Below are positions 1-8,941 of a DNA stretch of 64,000 bases, one piece after another. This DNA comes from Dokdonella sp041395345 (GTDB lineage Bacteria > Pseudomonadota > Gammaproteobacteria > Xanthomonadales > Rhodanobacteraceae), in contig NZ_JAWLAR010000004.1 in assembly GCF_041395345.1 (NCBI RefSeq), positions 62,001 to 126,000 on the forward strand, in the 5' to 3' direction. Numbering within the stretch: the first letter of the stretch is position 1; the number at the start of each line of letters is the position of its first letter. Made by a program: the position numbers and the translations under genes. Below the pieces are notes generated by a model. That model made no database searches. It saw only the letters and a list, made by a program, of their open reading frames with translations, and was not told the origin of the DNA.

Positions 1-1243
1 GGGCGATGCACCGCGCGATCGCATCGAGCGTGTTGATGGCCAGACCCTCTTCGAGCCGCTTGTTGCGCAGATCCATGATCTGCAGCGAAGGGGGGCGCGC
101 AACACCGGCACGCTGGCTCAGGCGCAACGGGCGATAGCGCCCGGCATCAACGTTGGCAAGGCTTTCCAGGGACGGCGTGGCCGAGCCCAGCACGATCGGG
201 ATGCCGAGCGCCCTTGCGCGCACAACGGCCAGATCGCGTGCGTGATAGCGGAAGCCGTCCTGCTGCTTGTACGAGGTGTCGTGCTCTTCATCGACCACGA
301 TCAGCCCCGGCGCGGGCAGGGGCACGAACACGGCCGAACGCGTACCCAGGACGACCCGCGCTTCGCCGCGCGCCGCGTCGAGCCAGGCCTGGCTGCGCTC
401 GCGTTCGGACAATCCGGAATGCAGGATGGCGATGTCCATGCCCAGGCGTTCGCGGAATCGCCGCATCGTCTGCGGTGTCAGCGCAATTTCAGGGACCAGC
501 ACCAGCGCCTGTCGCCCGTGCCGGATCGCCTCGCGGATCGCAGCCAGATACACCTCGGTCTTGCCACTGCCAGTCACGCCATCAAGCAGAAAAGGCGAAA
601 AACGCCCCTGGCTGCCAAGAATCGCGTCCACCGCCTGCTTCTGCTCCGGGTTGAGCAGAGGTGCCGCCACCGCTGCACGTCCTGCTGGTTGCCTGGTCAG
701 GCGCAGCTCCGAGACCCAGCCGCGCTCGCGAAGGGTACGCGCTGCCGCGCGCCAGCCTGGTATCTCGAGATCAAGCATCGCGGTTGACTGGGCACTCTCG
801 GCGAGCAGGCTCAGCAGGGCATCGATCCGGGTTCCACGGCGATGCCCCGGCTGTTCCCGACCGTGTCGCCCACTGGCCGTCAATTCAAGCGCCGGAACGC
901 CGCTTTCGGGAAGCTCGCGGCCGCTGCGCAGGCCAGTCGGCAAGCCTGCTTCGCAAACTTCCCCGAGCGCGTGCTGGTAGTACCTGGCCGCCCAGCTCAG
1001 GGTCTGCATCAGCTCCTCGGTCAGCAGCGGGCGCTGATCGAGCAAAGCCGAGACCTCCTGCAGCTTTGCATCCGCAACGGCGCTGTTGTCGGCGATCTCG
1101 ACAACGATCCCGGTCAGTTGGCGACGGCCGAACGGAACGCGCACGCGACTGCCTGGCCCGGGCTCGGCCATGTCGGATGCGAGTCGATAATCGAACAGGC
1201 GATGCAGCGGCACCGGGACCGCCACACGGACGATGCGCGGCAT
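1..1243 (-). CDS. priA: Primosomal protein N' (PriA helicase), N-terminal part, cut by window edge
   Basis: PriA is the superfamily 2 DNA helicase that restarts stalled replication forks by loading the primosome. The reverse strand reads without a stop from an ATG at 1243 to the window edge. The N-terminal 3'-DNA-binding region opens with VPVPLHRLFDYRL and VRVPFGRR. The Walker A motif GVTGSGKTEVY lies near residues 218-228, and the DEEH box (VVDEEHDTSYKQQ) near residue 317. About 414 of the roughly 730 residues usual for PriA are present, so the C-terminal zinc-binding and helicase lobe lies outside the window. A possible -10 (TAAACT, reverse strand 1274-1279) lies about 30 nt before the start. 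Identification is secure. Confidence 0.95.
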   Translation of the reverse strand, partial: MPRIVRVAVPVPLHRLFDYRLASDMAEPGPGSRVRVPFGRRQLTGIVVEIADNSAVADAKLQEVSALLDQRPLLTEELMQTLSWAARYYQHALGEVCEAGLPTGLRSGRELPESGVPALELTASGRHGREQPGHRRGTRIDALLSLLAESAQSTAMLDLEIPGWRAAARTLRERGWVSELRLTRQPAGRAAVAAPLLNPEQKQAVDAILGSQGRFSPFLLDGVTGSGKTEVYLAAIREAIRHGRQALVLVPEIALTPQTMRRFRERLGMDIAILHSGLSERERSQAWLDAARGEARVVLGTRSAVFVPLPAPGLIVVDEEHDTSYKQQDGFRYHARDLAVVRARALGIPIVLGSATPSLESLANVDAGRYRPLRLSQRAGVARPPSLQIMDLRNKRLEEGLAINTLDAIARCIA

Positions 1244-1932
1244 AAATCATGAATCGGGTCAGGCCAGGCCAGCAGTTTAAGGCAAGGCCGACCCGTGCAG
1301 CAGCGGACCGCGAAGGATTGGCTCAATGGGTCGGACTCCGGAGGTTGCGCGTCCAGAATCAGGACGTTCTGCAGGGCGATGGCGCCGGGATTGCCGTTAT
1401 CCAGCGCGCCTCCAGGGGGGAGCGTTCGCACGAAACGGGTCGATGGATCGAGCCCCTCCCGCTGCCGGCAAGGCGTTTGCACCACAATCTTGAGGGGTTC
1501 CCTAGATTATCGGGGCAAGTATTTGCTCTCCCAGAAGATTTTCCCTTATCCACAGGACCTGTGGATAAGCTTGTGGACGAGGGCCTCTGAGCGGTCGCTC
1601 CAGCCTATACAGGTGCGCTCGTTGTCATCTTGGTGAAACTTTGACCAGTCGAATTTAATCCATTCAATTCAATGACTTGAACTGACGACAAAGTGTGCCT
1701 TTCCGGATCATTGCAGGCGCGTCGACGGAAATCGCGGCGCCCCGGGCAACTGTGCAAAACAGGCTTGACAGGGCCTGAAAACGGGTGTGACTGGAAATCC
1801 TGCAGCCAGGGCAGCAAGCACGACAATTTAACGCGGATTTCTCGGAAAACGGCCAGGCGCGCGCAGTGGAAACGCCCTGCATCGTCGGCGACGGAACCTG
1901 TACGGACAATTCTCGACGCCAGAAATCCAAAA
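1244..1932. other. 689-bp gap between priA and the DUF3667 gene
   Basis: I see no convincing gene here: open frames in the gap have no family resemblance and arginine-rich composition typical of spurious GC-rich frames. The gap holds a perfect DnaA-box palindrome (1546-1568) and, about 75 bp further on, a locally AT-rich stretch around 1640-1690. Both priA and the DUF3667 gene are read leftward, so the gap is upstream of priA. Confidence 0.6.
1546..1580. promoter_or_regulatory. DnaA-box palindrome (two perfect boxes plus a third degenerate box)
   Basis: TTATCCACA at 1546-1554 and its exact inverse TGTGGATAA at 1560-1568 both match the DnaA-box consensus TTATNCACA at every position. Together they form a palindrome with 11-bp arms around a single A. 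A third, inverted copy, TGTGGACGA at 1572-1580, differs at two positions and starts 12 bp after the second. Box matches are seen directly; the role (regulation of priA, DnaA titration or an origin element) is inference. The genes usually flanking oriC (dnaA, rpmH, gyrB) are not here. Confidence 0.7.
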
Positions 1933-3321
1933 TCAGGTAATCGCCAGGGTAATCGCCAGCGCAGCAACGAGAGCGAAGGACAGAAAGACCGTGTAGCAAA
2001 GGCCGATCACGCAATACTTCATCACCGTCATCACCCAGCCCTGGCGATAGACGCGCTTCTGCATGATCAATAGATAGACGAACAGCCAGACCCAGGCCGC
2101 CACGCGCAGCCACTCGATCAGTTCGAGCAGGACGGGCGAGTTCTCGGCCCATCCGGCTAGCAAGCTCAGGAACAGGATGACCAGCACGGACATGAAAATG
2201 AATGCGTGGCTGTGCAGGGCTACCAGCAGATGTTCCATGTACAGGCGGCGTTTGAATACATAGAAGATCTTGAGCAGGATCGCGAACAGCGGCATGACCA
2301 CGAACAAGGTCTGTGGCAGCACGGAAAACAAGCCACTGGCAAGCCGTTCCTTATTTTCCTGCGCACCCTTGATGTTTTCCTCCATGTGCGCGAGCGTGCT
2401 GTTCAGTTTCTGGTTCAGCGCCTCGGGCCACCAGTCAACATGCATCGGGTTGGTCTTCGGATGCCAGGGCTTGCCATTCAGATCCATGACAATCCCGCTG
2501 CTCTTCTTTCTTTCTGGCGGTGATTTGCCTGCCGCCAGTGCGGCCGCATCCTCAACGACTTCTGCCCGGCGAATCTCGCCACGCTTGCGCACCCCGGCCA
2601 GCTTCTTCTCGAGTCGGGCATTCGATTTCGACCCGCTCTCGGCGGCATGCACGGTATCGGTCAACTTCGCAACCGCTTCATTGACCGCTCTCTGCACATC
2701 ATCCTCGGTGCTGGCGCTTTCGAGGGCGAGCTCGAACACGCGCGCGTTGCGCTCGTCGACGAGCTCCGCGATTTCCGCGTCCATTTCGGATCTTGCCTCG
2801 GCGTCAGCACCGGGCAAATTTTTCGCCACAGTTAACGCGGCAATGGACTTTTCGGCCATCTTGCTGACTTCTTCCGCAGTGGCTGCATCATCAAAATCGC
2901 CGCCAAGGTTGATATCCTCGGGATCGATTGACGCCTGCATCGCAATGAACGCGATGATGGTGAGGAAGAAGAACAGGCGGAACGGGGTCACGTAGCGCGC
3001 GCGCCGCCCGGCCAGATATTCGGTGGTCAGGAATCCCGGACGGATATACAGATCCCACAGCGAGCGAAAGATCCGCGAATCGACATTGAGCACGATGTCG
3101 GCAAGATCGGACAGCACCTCGGTCAGGTGCCGGATCATGCCCTTTTCGGATTGACCGCAGGCATAGCAGAACGGGCCGTGCACCGGCGCTCCGCAATTCG
3201 GGCAGACGCGCTCCGTGGAATCGGTCGCGGGCACGTTGAACTCCGCGTCGGGAACGGTCAGGCGCCGGTCATCCGCCGGTGGCGGCGGGGGCGGGGGCGG
3301 CAATTCCAGTTCGATGCTCAT
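1933..3321 (-). CDS. DUF3667 membrane protein with zinc ribbon
   Basis: An inner-membrane protein of unknown function, 462 residues. An N-terminal run of eight prolines (residues 8-15) is followed by a zinc ribbon with C40, C43, C52 and C55 (CPNCG / CYACG). The DUF3667 signature follows, with LWDLYIRPGFLTTEYL and a YVTPFRLFFF membrane entry. A charged, probably helical region occupies the middle, and about four hydrophobic segments fill the C-terminal half. The ATG at 3321 is chosen over an upstream candidate because it overlaps the stop of the epimerase gene in an ATGA (3318-3321), indicating translational coupling. The polyproline run would be expected to need EF-P. Function is unknown. Confidence 0.85.
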   Translation of the reverse strand: MSIELELPPPPPPPPADDRRLTVPDAEFNVPATDSTERVCPNCGAPVHGPFCYACGQSEKGMIRHLTEVLSDLADIVLNVDSRIFRSLWDLYIRPGFLTTEYLAGRRARYVTPFRLFFFLTIIAFIAMQASIDPEDINLGGDFDDAATAEEVSKMAEKSIAALTVAKNLPGADAEARSEMDAEIAELVDERNARVFELALESASTEDDVQRAVNEAVAKLTDTVHAAESGSKSNARLEKKLAGVRKRGEIRRAEVVEDAAALAAGKSPPERKKSSGIVMDLNGKPWHPKTNPMHVDWWPEALNQKLNSTLAHMEENIKGAQENKERLASGLFSVLPQTLFVVMPLFAILLKIFYVFKRRLYMEHLLVALHSHAFIFMSVLVILFLSLLAGWAENSPVLLELIEWLRVAAWVWLFVYLLIMQKRVYRQGWVMTVMKYCVIGLCYTVFLSFALVAALAITLAIT

Positions 3322-4304
3322 TGCGCGCGCAGCATGCCCTGTTCGCGCAGCCATTCGCAGGTGTCGTGCACCAGCACATCCAGCGGAGTCAGCTGATAAC
3401 CGAGTTCGCGCATCGCCTTGCTCGAATCCACGCGCAGATGGTGACAGGTAAAGGATACCGCCTGCGGGGTAATGCTGGGCTCGCGCCCGGTAACCCGGCT
3501 GATCGCATCGAGCACACGCGCATAACCACGCAGGAAGCCGGCCGGCAGGGTTTTCTCGGGCACCTTCCGACCCAGCTCCCGGGCGATGGTCTGGACCAGC
3601 TCGAGAAAGCTGGCCTGGGCACCACCCAGCAGATAGGACTGGCCGTGGGCGTCAAGTCGCCAGGCCGCCAGCTGCGCCTTGGCGATCTCGCGCACGTCGG
3701 CAAATGCACCGGAGCCTGGCGGGACGCCCGGCAGCTTGTCCTGGTCGATCAGGAGAAACATGCTGGCCCAGTTGTGGGTGTCGCCGGGTCCCAGGATATG
3801 CGCGGGATTGAGCACCACCGCTTCGATGCGTCCGCGCGCATCGGCCTCGAGTACGAGCTCCTCCGCTATGGCCTTCGTTCGCTCGTAATTGATCCAGGAT
3901 TGCTGGCCCAGGCGCGGCGAGGATTCAGTCAGCGTTTCCTCCTGCTGGCCATAGGCCGAGACCGAAGAGGTGTGCACGAGCCGGCGCACGCCGGCAGCCT
4001 GCGCCGCCTCGATGACATTGCGCGTGCCATCGATATTGGTGCGACTTTGCTGGTCCTCGTGACGGCGCCACTGGCGCGTGTCGGCGGCCACGTGGAATAC
4101 GCAATCCGTGGGCACCGACAAGGCCTCGCGCAGGGCATCCGGCTCCCCGATGGAACCCTTTGTGACAACGACTCCCAGTCCGCTCATTTCAGCGGCAGCG
4201 TCAGCTGATCGCACGATGGCGGCGACCTCGATACCGGTTTCCTGCAAACGGGAAAGCAGATGACGGCCGAGGAACCCGGTAGCTCCGGTCAGCATGACAC
4301 GCAT
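3318..4304 (-). CDS. NAD(P)-dependent epimerase/dehydratase (extended SDR)
   Basis: A 328-residue extended short-chain dehydrogenase, probably cytosolic. The Rossmann motif GATGFLG lies at residues 7-13, the catalytic serine region HTSSVSAYG at 111-119, and the YxxxK pair is Y140/K144 (INYERTK). The family includes sugar epimerases, dihydroflavonol-4-reductase-like and 3-beta-hydroxysteroid dehydrogenase-like enzymes; the substrate cannot be read from the sequence. It is first in a two-gene unit with the DUF3667 gene (4-nt overlap), which suggests the two act together, perhaps on an envelope component. The start MRVMLTG is chosen because the Rossmann fold begins immediately after it. Confidence 0.85.
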   Translation of the reverse strand: MRVMLTGATGFLGRHLLSRLQETGIEVAAIVRSADAAAEMSGLGVVVTKGSIGEPDALREALSVPTDCVFHVAADTRQWRRHEDQQSRTNIDGTRNVIEAAQAAGVRRLVHTSSVSAYGQQEETLTESSPRLGQQSWINYERTKAIAEELVLEADARGRIEAVVLNPAHILGPGDTHNWASMFLLIDQDKLPGVPPGSGAFADVREIAKAQLAAWRLDAHGQSYLLGGAQASFLELVQTIARELGRKVPEKTLPAGFLRGYARVLDAISRVTGREPSITPQAVSFTCHHLRVDSSKAMRELGYQLTPLDVLVHDTCEWLREQGMLRAQ

Positions 4305-4382
4305 GGACGACTCTCCTGATTGGGCCTGGATCCGGGCCGGCCTGCTGCGCGATGCCCCGGGCACGTGAAATGGCGCCCCGGC

Positions 4383-4388
4383 TATAAT
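4383..4388 (+). promoter_or_regulatory. Candidate -10 element (TATAAT) before the MATE gene
   Basis: A perfect TATAAT, preceded by GGC, lies 24 bp before the MATE start codon in an otherwise GC-rich gap. No good -35 is visible at 17 bp. It belongs to the recurring GGCTAnAnT signature of this window. Confidence 0.5.
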
Positions 4389-4412
4389 CCGCGGCCGCAG
4401 GATGCTTCCCCG

Positions 4413-5774
4413 ATGACCTCCATTCTATCCACCGACCGCCCCCGGGTGGCCAGCGAAGTCGCCGCGACGGTGCGACTGGCCTTGCCGCTGGTGCTCGGTC
4501 AGCTCTCCGCGATCGGCATGAATCTGATCGACACGGTGCTGGCCGGGCATCTTGACGCGCACACTCTGGGCGCGGTGGCACTCGGCAGCAATGTCTGGGT
4601 GCTGGCCATCATCGTCATCATCGGCACGATGATGGCATTGCAGCCCTCAATCTCGCAGTTGCACGGCGCCGATCGCGACGCGGACATCGGTCCGCTGTTT
4701 CGCCAGGCACTGTGGCTGGCCATTCCACTCGGTGTCGCTCTTGGCCTGGCAACGGCATTCGCTGCGCCCATGCTGTTCGGTCTGATCGGCGTCGAAGCGA
4801 GCCTGGTTGCCGATGCCAGCGCATTTCTCGGCGCGGTGGCCTGGGGCGCACCCGCGCTGTCGGTCTTCTTCGTCCTGCGCGGACTGAGTGAAGGCATGGG
4901 GCGAACCCGTCCGACCATGTATTTCAGCGTGCTCGGCCTGGTCCTGCTCGGTCCGATCGGCTATGTCCTCATGTATGGCGCCCTCGGCGTGCCGCGCCTC
5001 GGCGCCTTCGGTTGCGGCCTCGCCACGGCCATCGTGCTCTGGCTGCAATGCATCGCGTTCGCCGTGTATCTCGCTCGCCGTTCGACCTATCGGAATCTTG
5101 ATCTGCTGGCGCGCTTCGATCGCCCCGACCTGCGCTCGCTGGGCGAACTGCTGCATATCGGCGGACCGATCGCGATCACCCTGCTGATGGAGGCGGGCCT
5201 GTTTGTGGCGGTCGCCCTGACCATCGGCAAGTTCGGTACCGACATCATCGCCAGTCACCAGATCGCCATCAACATTGCGTCGGTCGCCTTCATGATTCCG
5301 CTCGGCATCGCCATGGCGACCACGGTCCGCGTCGGACATGCGCGCGGAAGGCAGGACGCACGCGGCGTGCGCCTGGCCGGAGCCGTGGGCCTGCTGCTGA
5401 CCCTGTGCGTACAGATCCTGTCGGCAACGGTTCTGTTCAGCATCCCGGCCCGGATTGCCGGGCTCTACACGACCGATGCGGCCGTCATCGCGCTGGCGGC
5501 CCAGTTGCTCACCCTGGCGGCCATCTTTCAGCTGTCCGATGGCGTCCAGGCGGCCTCGAATGGCGCACTGCGCGGCCTCAAGGACACCCGTGTACCGATG
5601 CTCATCACCGGATTTGCGTACTGGGCCGTCGGCATGCCGACCGGGCTCTGGCTTGCATTCAGAGCCGATCTTGGCGTGCGCGGCATGTGGATGGGCCTGA
5701 TCGCAGGCCTCAGCGTGGCGGCCGTGCTGCTGACCCGCCGCTTCTGGCGCCTGGCCAACCGTTTGCAGGATTGA
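4413..5774 (+). CDS. MATE-family multidrug/toxin exporter
   Basis: An inner-membrane antiporter of 453 residues, the usual length of NorM/DinF-type MATE proteins, which expel cationic drugs using Na+ or H+ gradients. It has about twelve hydrophobic segments in two pseudo-symmetric halves. Typical family sequences are LPLVLGQLSAIGMNLIDTV near the N-terminus and FGTDIIASHQIAINIASVAF with MIPLGIAMATTVRVGHARG in the second half. The ATG at 4413 (MTSILSTDRP) is chosen because upstream codons run through the promoter. It is transcribed divergently from the epimerase unit. Drug specificity cannot be inferred. Confidence 0.92.
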   Translation: MTSILSTDRPRVASEVAATVRLALPLVLGQLSAIGMNLIDTVLAGHLDAHTLGAVALGSNVWVLAIIVIIGTMMALQPSISQLHGADRDADIGPLFRQALWLAIPLGVALGLATAFAAPMLFGLIGVEASLVADASAFLGAVAWGAPALSVFFVLRGLSEGMGRTRPTMYFSVLGLVLLGPIGYVLMYGALGVPRLGAFGCGLATAIVLWLQCIAFAVYLARRSTYRNLDLLARFDRPDLRSLGELLHIGGPIAITLLMEAGLFVAVALTIGKFGTDIIASHQIAINIASVAFMIPLGIAMATTVRVGHARGRQDARGVRLAGAVGLLLTLCVQILSATVLFSIPARIAGLYTTDAAVIALAAQLLTLAAIFQLSDGVQAASNGALRGLKDTRVPMLITGFAYWAVGMPTGLWLAFRADLGVRGMWMGLIAGLSVAAVLLTRRFWRLANRLQD

Positions 5775-5896
5775 TCGGCCGGGTCGATGGACCCACTTCA
5801 TTGTCGTAGGCCGTTCGGGGCATGCCTTGGGCAAGGCATTCCGCTACTCTGAGAACCATCAATGTCGGGACATGCACCCGAACCGGAGTCTTCACG

Positions 5897-7747
5897 ATGT
5901 CGCAACACCCACCGGGTCTTTTCGTGCGTTTTGTGCGCGGAATCTGGAATACCCTCAATTTCACCCGCCGCCTCATTTTCAATGCGATCTTCGTGATCGT
6001 GCTGATCCTGCTGGTCTCCGCGTTCTTTCGTGCGGCTCCTTTTCTCGACACGCGCACGGCTGTGGTCCTCGATCCACAGGGCCTGGTCGTCGAACAATTC
6101 AGCACCGATGCCAGCGAACGCGCCATCGCGAATCTGAGCGGAGACCCGATCAAGGAAATCCAGCTGCGCGACCTGCTCGGTGTCATCGACGCCGCAGCGC
6201 GCGACGCGCGCATTGAACGCATTGTCTTCGTGCCCGATCAGATGCTGGCCGGCATTTCCACGATGCGCGAAATTGGCCAGGCCTTCGACCGTTTTCGCGA
6301 AACCGGCAAGGATATCGTGGTGGTTTCCGAAGGCATGGGTCAGGGCCAGTACTACCTGTCCGCACATGCCGATGAAATCCTGCTCGACCCGGATGGCGCG
6401 GTCCTGCTGGAAGGGTTCTCCAGCTATCGCAGCTATTACCGCGACGCGCTGGACAAACTGGGTGTGGATGTACACCTGATCAAGGTCGGCGAATACAAGT
6501 CTGCAGCCGAACCCTACGTTCTCAATCACGCCTCGGAGGCCTCGAAAGAAGCCAATCTGTTCTGGATGGGTGGCATCTGGAACGAGGTGATCGGCGAAAT
6601 TGCCGCGATGCGCGAGCTCGATGCAGAAGCCATCAGCAATGACATTGCCCACCTCGATACGCTGGTGCCGCAGTACCGCGGTGATCTGGCCAGGATGGCG
6701 CTCGAGCGCGGCCTGGTCGACAAGCTGGCAACACGCAGCCAGGCGCGCGAGCTGCTCATCGCGCTCGGCGAACCGGACGAGGAAGGCGAGTCGTTCCGGC
6801 AGGTGCACTGGACCCAGTACCTGGCCATGCAGATTGGCGAAGCCCTGCCCGACGTGCGCCCTCAGGTCGGCGTGGTCGTGGCCCAGGGCGACATCGTGCA
6901 GGGCGAGCAGGCCCAGGGCATGGTCGGTGCAAAAACGGCTGCAAGGCTGCTTCGGCAAGCGCGCGAAGATGACGAGATCAAGGCCGTCGTGTTGCGCGTC
7001 GATTCGCCGGGCGGCGACGCCTACGCTTCGGAAATCATTCGCCGCGAAGTCGAACTGATCAAGGATGCCGGCAAACCGGTCGTGGTCTCGATGGGCGACG
7101 TCGCCGCCAGTGGGGGCTACTGGATATCGATGGATGCCGACGAGATCTGGGCGCAACCGACCACGATCACCGGGTCGATCGGCATCTACGGTCTGTTCGT
7201 CACGATTCCCGAGGCACTGGCAAAAATCGGAATCAACACCGATGGCATCGCGACCACGCCGATTGCCGGCGCGTTCGATATCCGTCTGCCACTCAACCCG
7301 CAGGTCGAGACCATCATCACCAGCGTCATCGAGAAAGGCTATCGCGAGTTCATCGGCAAGGTAGCCGAGGCGCGCGGAAAATCCGAAGAGCAGATCAACG
7401 CCGTTGCACGGGGCCGTGTCTGGAGCGGCTCGCAAGCGAAGGAGCGCGGATTGGTCGACAAGTTGGGCGGTCTGCAGGAGGCGATTTCCGCCGCGGCTGC
7501 GCGCGCGAATATCGGCAGGGACTTCGGCACGCGCTACGTCGAACCCGAACTCAGTGCCTGGGAGCGGTTCGCGCTTTCCCTCAGCGATAGCGAGGCCGCT
7601 GTCAGCCTCGGACGCTGGTCCGGACTGTCTTCACTGCCCCGGCAGATTCTCGGCAATGCCGAACTGGAGCGCAGCCTGGCCTTGCTGCGAAACCTCGGCG
7701 GCAACCGCTACGGCGTCGTGGCGCATTGCTTCTGCACGCTGAATTGA
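5897..7747 (+). CDS. sppA: Signal peptide peptidase SppA, 67-kDa type
   Basis: A membrane-anchored serine protease that degrades cleaved signal peptides. The 616 residues match the long, duplicated-domain SppA of enterobacteria. An N-terminal transmembrane anchor lies near residues 25-50. The general base lysine is K201 in VGEYKSAAEPY, and the nucleophile is S405 in GDVAASGGYW, equivalent to K209 and S409 of E. coli. Other family motifs are VLRVDSPGGDAYAS and ITGSIGIYG. The start MSQHPPG is chosen because the family begins shortly before the anchor. The gene is probably monocistronic; the next gene converges. Confidence 0.95.
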   Translation: MSQHPPGLFVRFVRGIWNTLNFTRRLIFNAIFVIVLILLVSAFFRAAPFLDTRTAVVLDPQGLVVEQFSTDASERAIANLSGDPIKEIQLRDLLGVIDAAARDARIERIVFVPDQMLAGISTMREIGQAFDRFRETGKDIVVVSEGMGQGQYYLSAHADEILLDPDGAVLLEGFSSYRSYYRDALDKLGVDVHLIKVGEYKSAAEPYVLNHASEASKEANLFWMGGIWNEVIGEIAAMRELDAEAISNDIAHLDTLVPQYRGDLARMALERGLVDKLATRSQARELLIALGEPDEEGESFRQVHWTQYLAMQIGEALPDVRPQVGVVVAQGDIVQGEQAQGMVGAKTAARLLRQAREDDEIKAVVLRVDSPGGDAYASEIIRREVELIKDAGKPVVVSMGDVAASGGYWISMDADEIWAQPTTITGSIGIYGLFVTIPEALAKIGINTDGIATTPIAGAFDIRLPLNPQVETIITSVIEKGYREFIGKVAEARGKSEEQINAVARGRVWSGSQAKERGLVDKLGGLQEAISAAAARANIGRDFGTRYVEPELSAWERFALSLSDSEAAVSLGRWSGLSSLPRQILGNAELERSLALLRNLGGNRYGVVAHCFCTLN

Positions 7748-7760
7748 GCTGGCGGCATTC

Positions 7761-8012
7761 TCAACCGCCGCCGGCTTCATCGATGGCCTTGTCGCGTGCC
7801 GCCTTGGCTTCCTCGAGCGTCGCCTCCACGGCTCTGGCCTTGTCGAGGGCCTTGAGCTGATCGTCCAGGACGGTCGGCTGTTTGCGGGCGACGGATGAAT
7901 CCGTCGATTCCTCCGCTACCGGCGCATTCTCCTCCGGCGTGGAGGAAGTGCACGCCGGCAACGCACACAGGCAGGCGGCGGCGCAGGCGATTTGCAGGCT
8001 TTGTCGTAACAT
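7761..8012 (-). CDS. Small lipoprotein of unknown function
   Basis: An 83-residue protein with an N-terminal hydrophobic signal and a lipobox, CALPAC, with the lipidated cysteine at residue 21. The mature part is short, rich in Glu, Ala and Lys, and probably helical (DDQLKALDKARAVEATLEEA). It ends in AGGG and converges with sppA 13 nt away. I do not recognise a family. It resembles in style the Ala/Glu-rich lipoprotein at 11688-12224, but the two are not obviously homologous. Confidence 0.65.
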   Translation of the reverse strand: MLRQSLQIACAAACLCALPACTSSTPEENAPVAEESTDSSVARKQPTVLDDQLKALDKARAVEATLEEAKAARDKAIDEAGGG

Positions 8013-8076
8013 GGCGACCTCGGGTCATCCGCGAGACTGACCCGAGTCTGCGCTCCTGACATGAGTCAAACAACCC

Positions 8077-8853
8077 ATGAATCCCTCCCGCTGGCGACTC
8101 GACGGACAATTGGCCCTGGTCACCGGTGCAAGCCGTGGCATCGGCCTGGCGACCGCGCGTGAGCTGGCATCGCTGGGTGCGGACGTGCTGCTGGTAGCTC
8201 GCGATGAACCGTTGCTCGAACAGGTCCGCGACGAGCTCGCCGAGGAATTTCCGCAAAGCGCCCTGCATACGTTTGCCGCCGACGTCACCGAACAGGAACA
8301 GCGTCTCGAGGTTTTCGACTACATCAATGATCTGGGCCTGAGTCTTTCCCTGCTGGTCAACAACGTCGGCAACAACGTACGCAAGGCCACGCTCGACTAC
8401 AGCGAGGCCGAGTACCGAAGTCTGATCGATACCAATCTCGTCTCCGCATTCGAGATGTGTCGTCTGGCCCATGCGCACCTCGTCCAGCATGCGAATGCCG
8501 CAATCGTCAACGTCGGCTCGGTCTCGGGAAGCATCTCGGTACGTACGGGCTCGCCTTACGGAATGACCAAGGCCGCCCTGCATCAGCTCACCCGCAACCT
8601 CAGTTGCGAATGGGCCACCGATGGCATTCGCGTCAATGCGGTCGCGCCCTGGTATATCCGCACGCAACGCTCCGAGCCCGTCCTCGCCGATGAAGACTAT
8701 CTGGAGGAAGTGCTGGAGCGCACTCCGATGCGACGCATTGGCGAGCCCGAGGAAGTGGGCGCGGCCATCGCGTTCCTGTGTTTGCCAGCGGCCTCGTACA
8801 TCAGTGGGGAATGCATTGCGGTCGATGGAGGATTCCTGCGCTACGGGTTCTGA
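8077..8853 (+). CDS. SDR-family oxidoreductase (tropinone reductase-like)
   Basis: A classical short-chain dehydrogenase/reductase of 258 residues, probably NADP(H)-dependent and cytosolic. The cofactor motif TGASRGIG lies at 16-23, NNVG at 95-98, and the catalytic set around S148-S150, Y161 and K165 (PYGMTKAAL). VAPWYIRT and the C-terminal VDGGFLRYGF are typical of the tropinone-reductase/gluconate dehydrogenase branch. NNVG instead of NNAG is a common variant. The substrate is unknown. It lies just before the alkylation-repair genes but nothing links it to them. Confidence 0.9.
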   Translation: MNPSRWRLDGQLALVTGASRGIGLATARELASLGADVLLVARDEPLLEQVRDELAEEFPQSALHTFAADVTEQEQRLEVFDYINDLGLSLSLLVNNVGNNVRKATLDYSEAEYRSLIDTNLVSAFEMCRLAHAHLVQHANAAIVNVGSVSGSISVRTGSPYGMTKAALHQLTRNLSCEWATDGIRVNAVAPWYIRTQRSEPVLADEDYLEEVLERTPMRRIGEPEEVGAAIAFLCLPAASYISGECIAVDGGFLRYGF

Positions 8854-8928
8854 TTCGACCCGCGCAGTGCAAGGCGGATGCCTGGCATTCGCAGCCGAAA
8901 ACGGCGAGTCGAGGCTCGAAATCGCTGT

Positions 8929-8934
8929 TAGATT
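8929..8934 (+). promoter_or_regulatory. Candidate -10 (TAGATT) 7 nt before the alkA start
   Basis: TAGATT ends 7 nt before the ATG at 8942, and there is no Shine-Dalgarno sequence in between. If used, transcription would start at or next to the A of the ATG, giving a leaderless mRNA. This is inference from spacing. Confidence 0.4.
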
Positions 8935-8941
8935 AGGCCCC

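Noticed and set aside
1546..1690. Full chromosomal origin
   Set aside because: Only two good DnaA boxes, no array of 13-mers, and none of the genes normally flanking oriC. Kept only as a DnaA-box cluster.
4647..5834. Long reading frame of about 395 codons opposite the MATE gene
   Set aside because: It is the mirror of a well-identified gene in GC-rich DNA; its product is rich in Arg, Gln, Asp and His and resembles no family. The same applies to long opposite-strand frames over sppA (5798-7435), fadE (13838-15256), the OmpA-like gene (19245-20393) and the Kelch gene (30526-31797).
7748..7790. GC-rich inverted repeat between sppA and the small lipoprotein gene as terminator
   Set aside because: The arms are short and overlap the lipoprotein coding end; there is no T tract on either strand.
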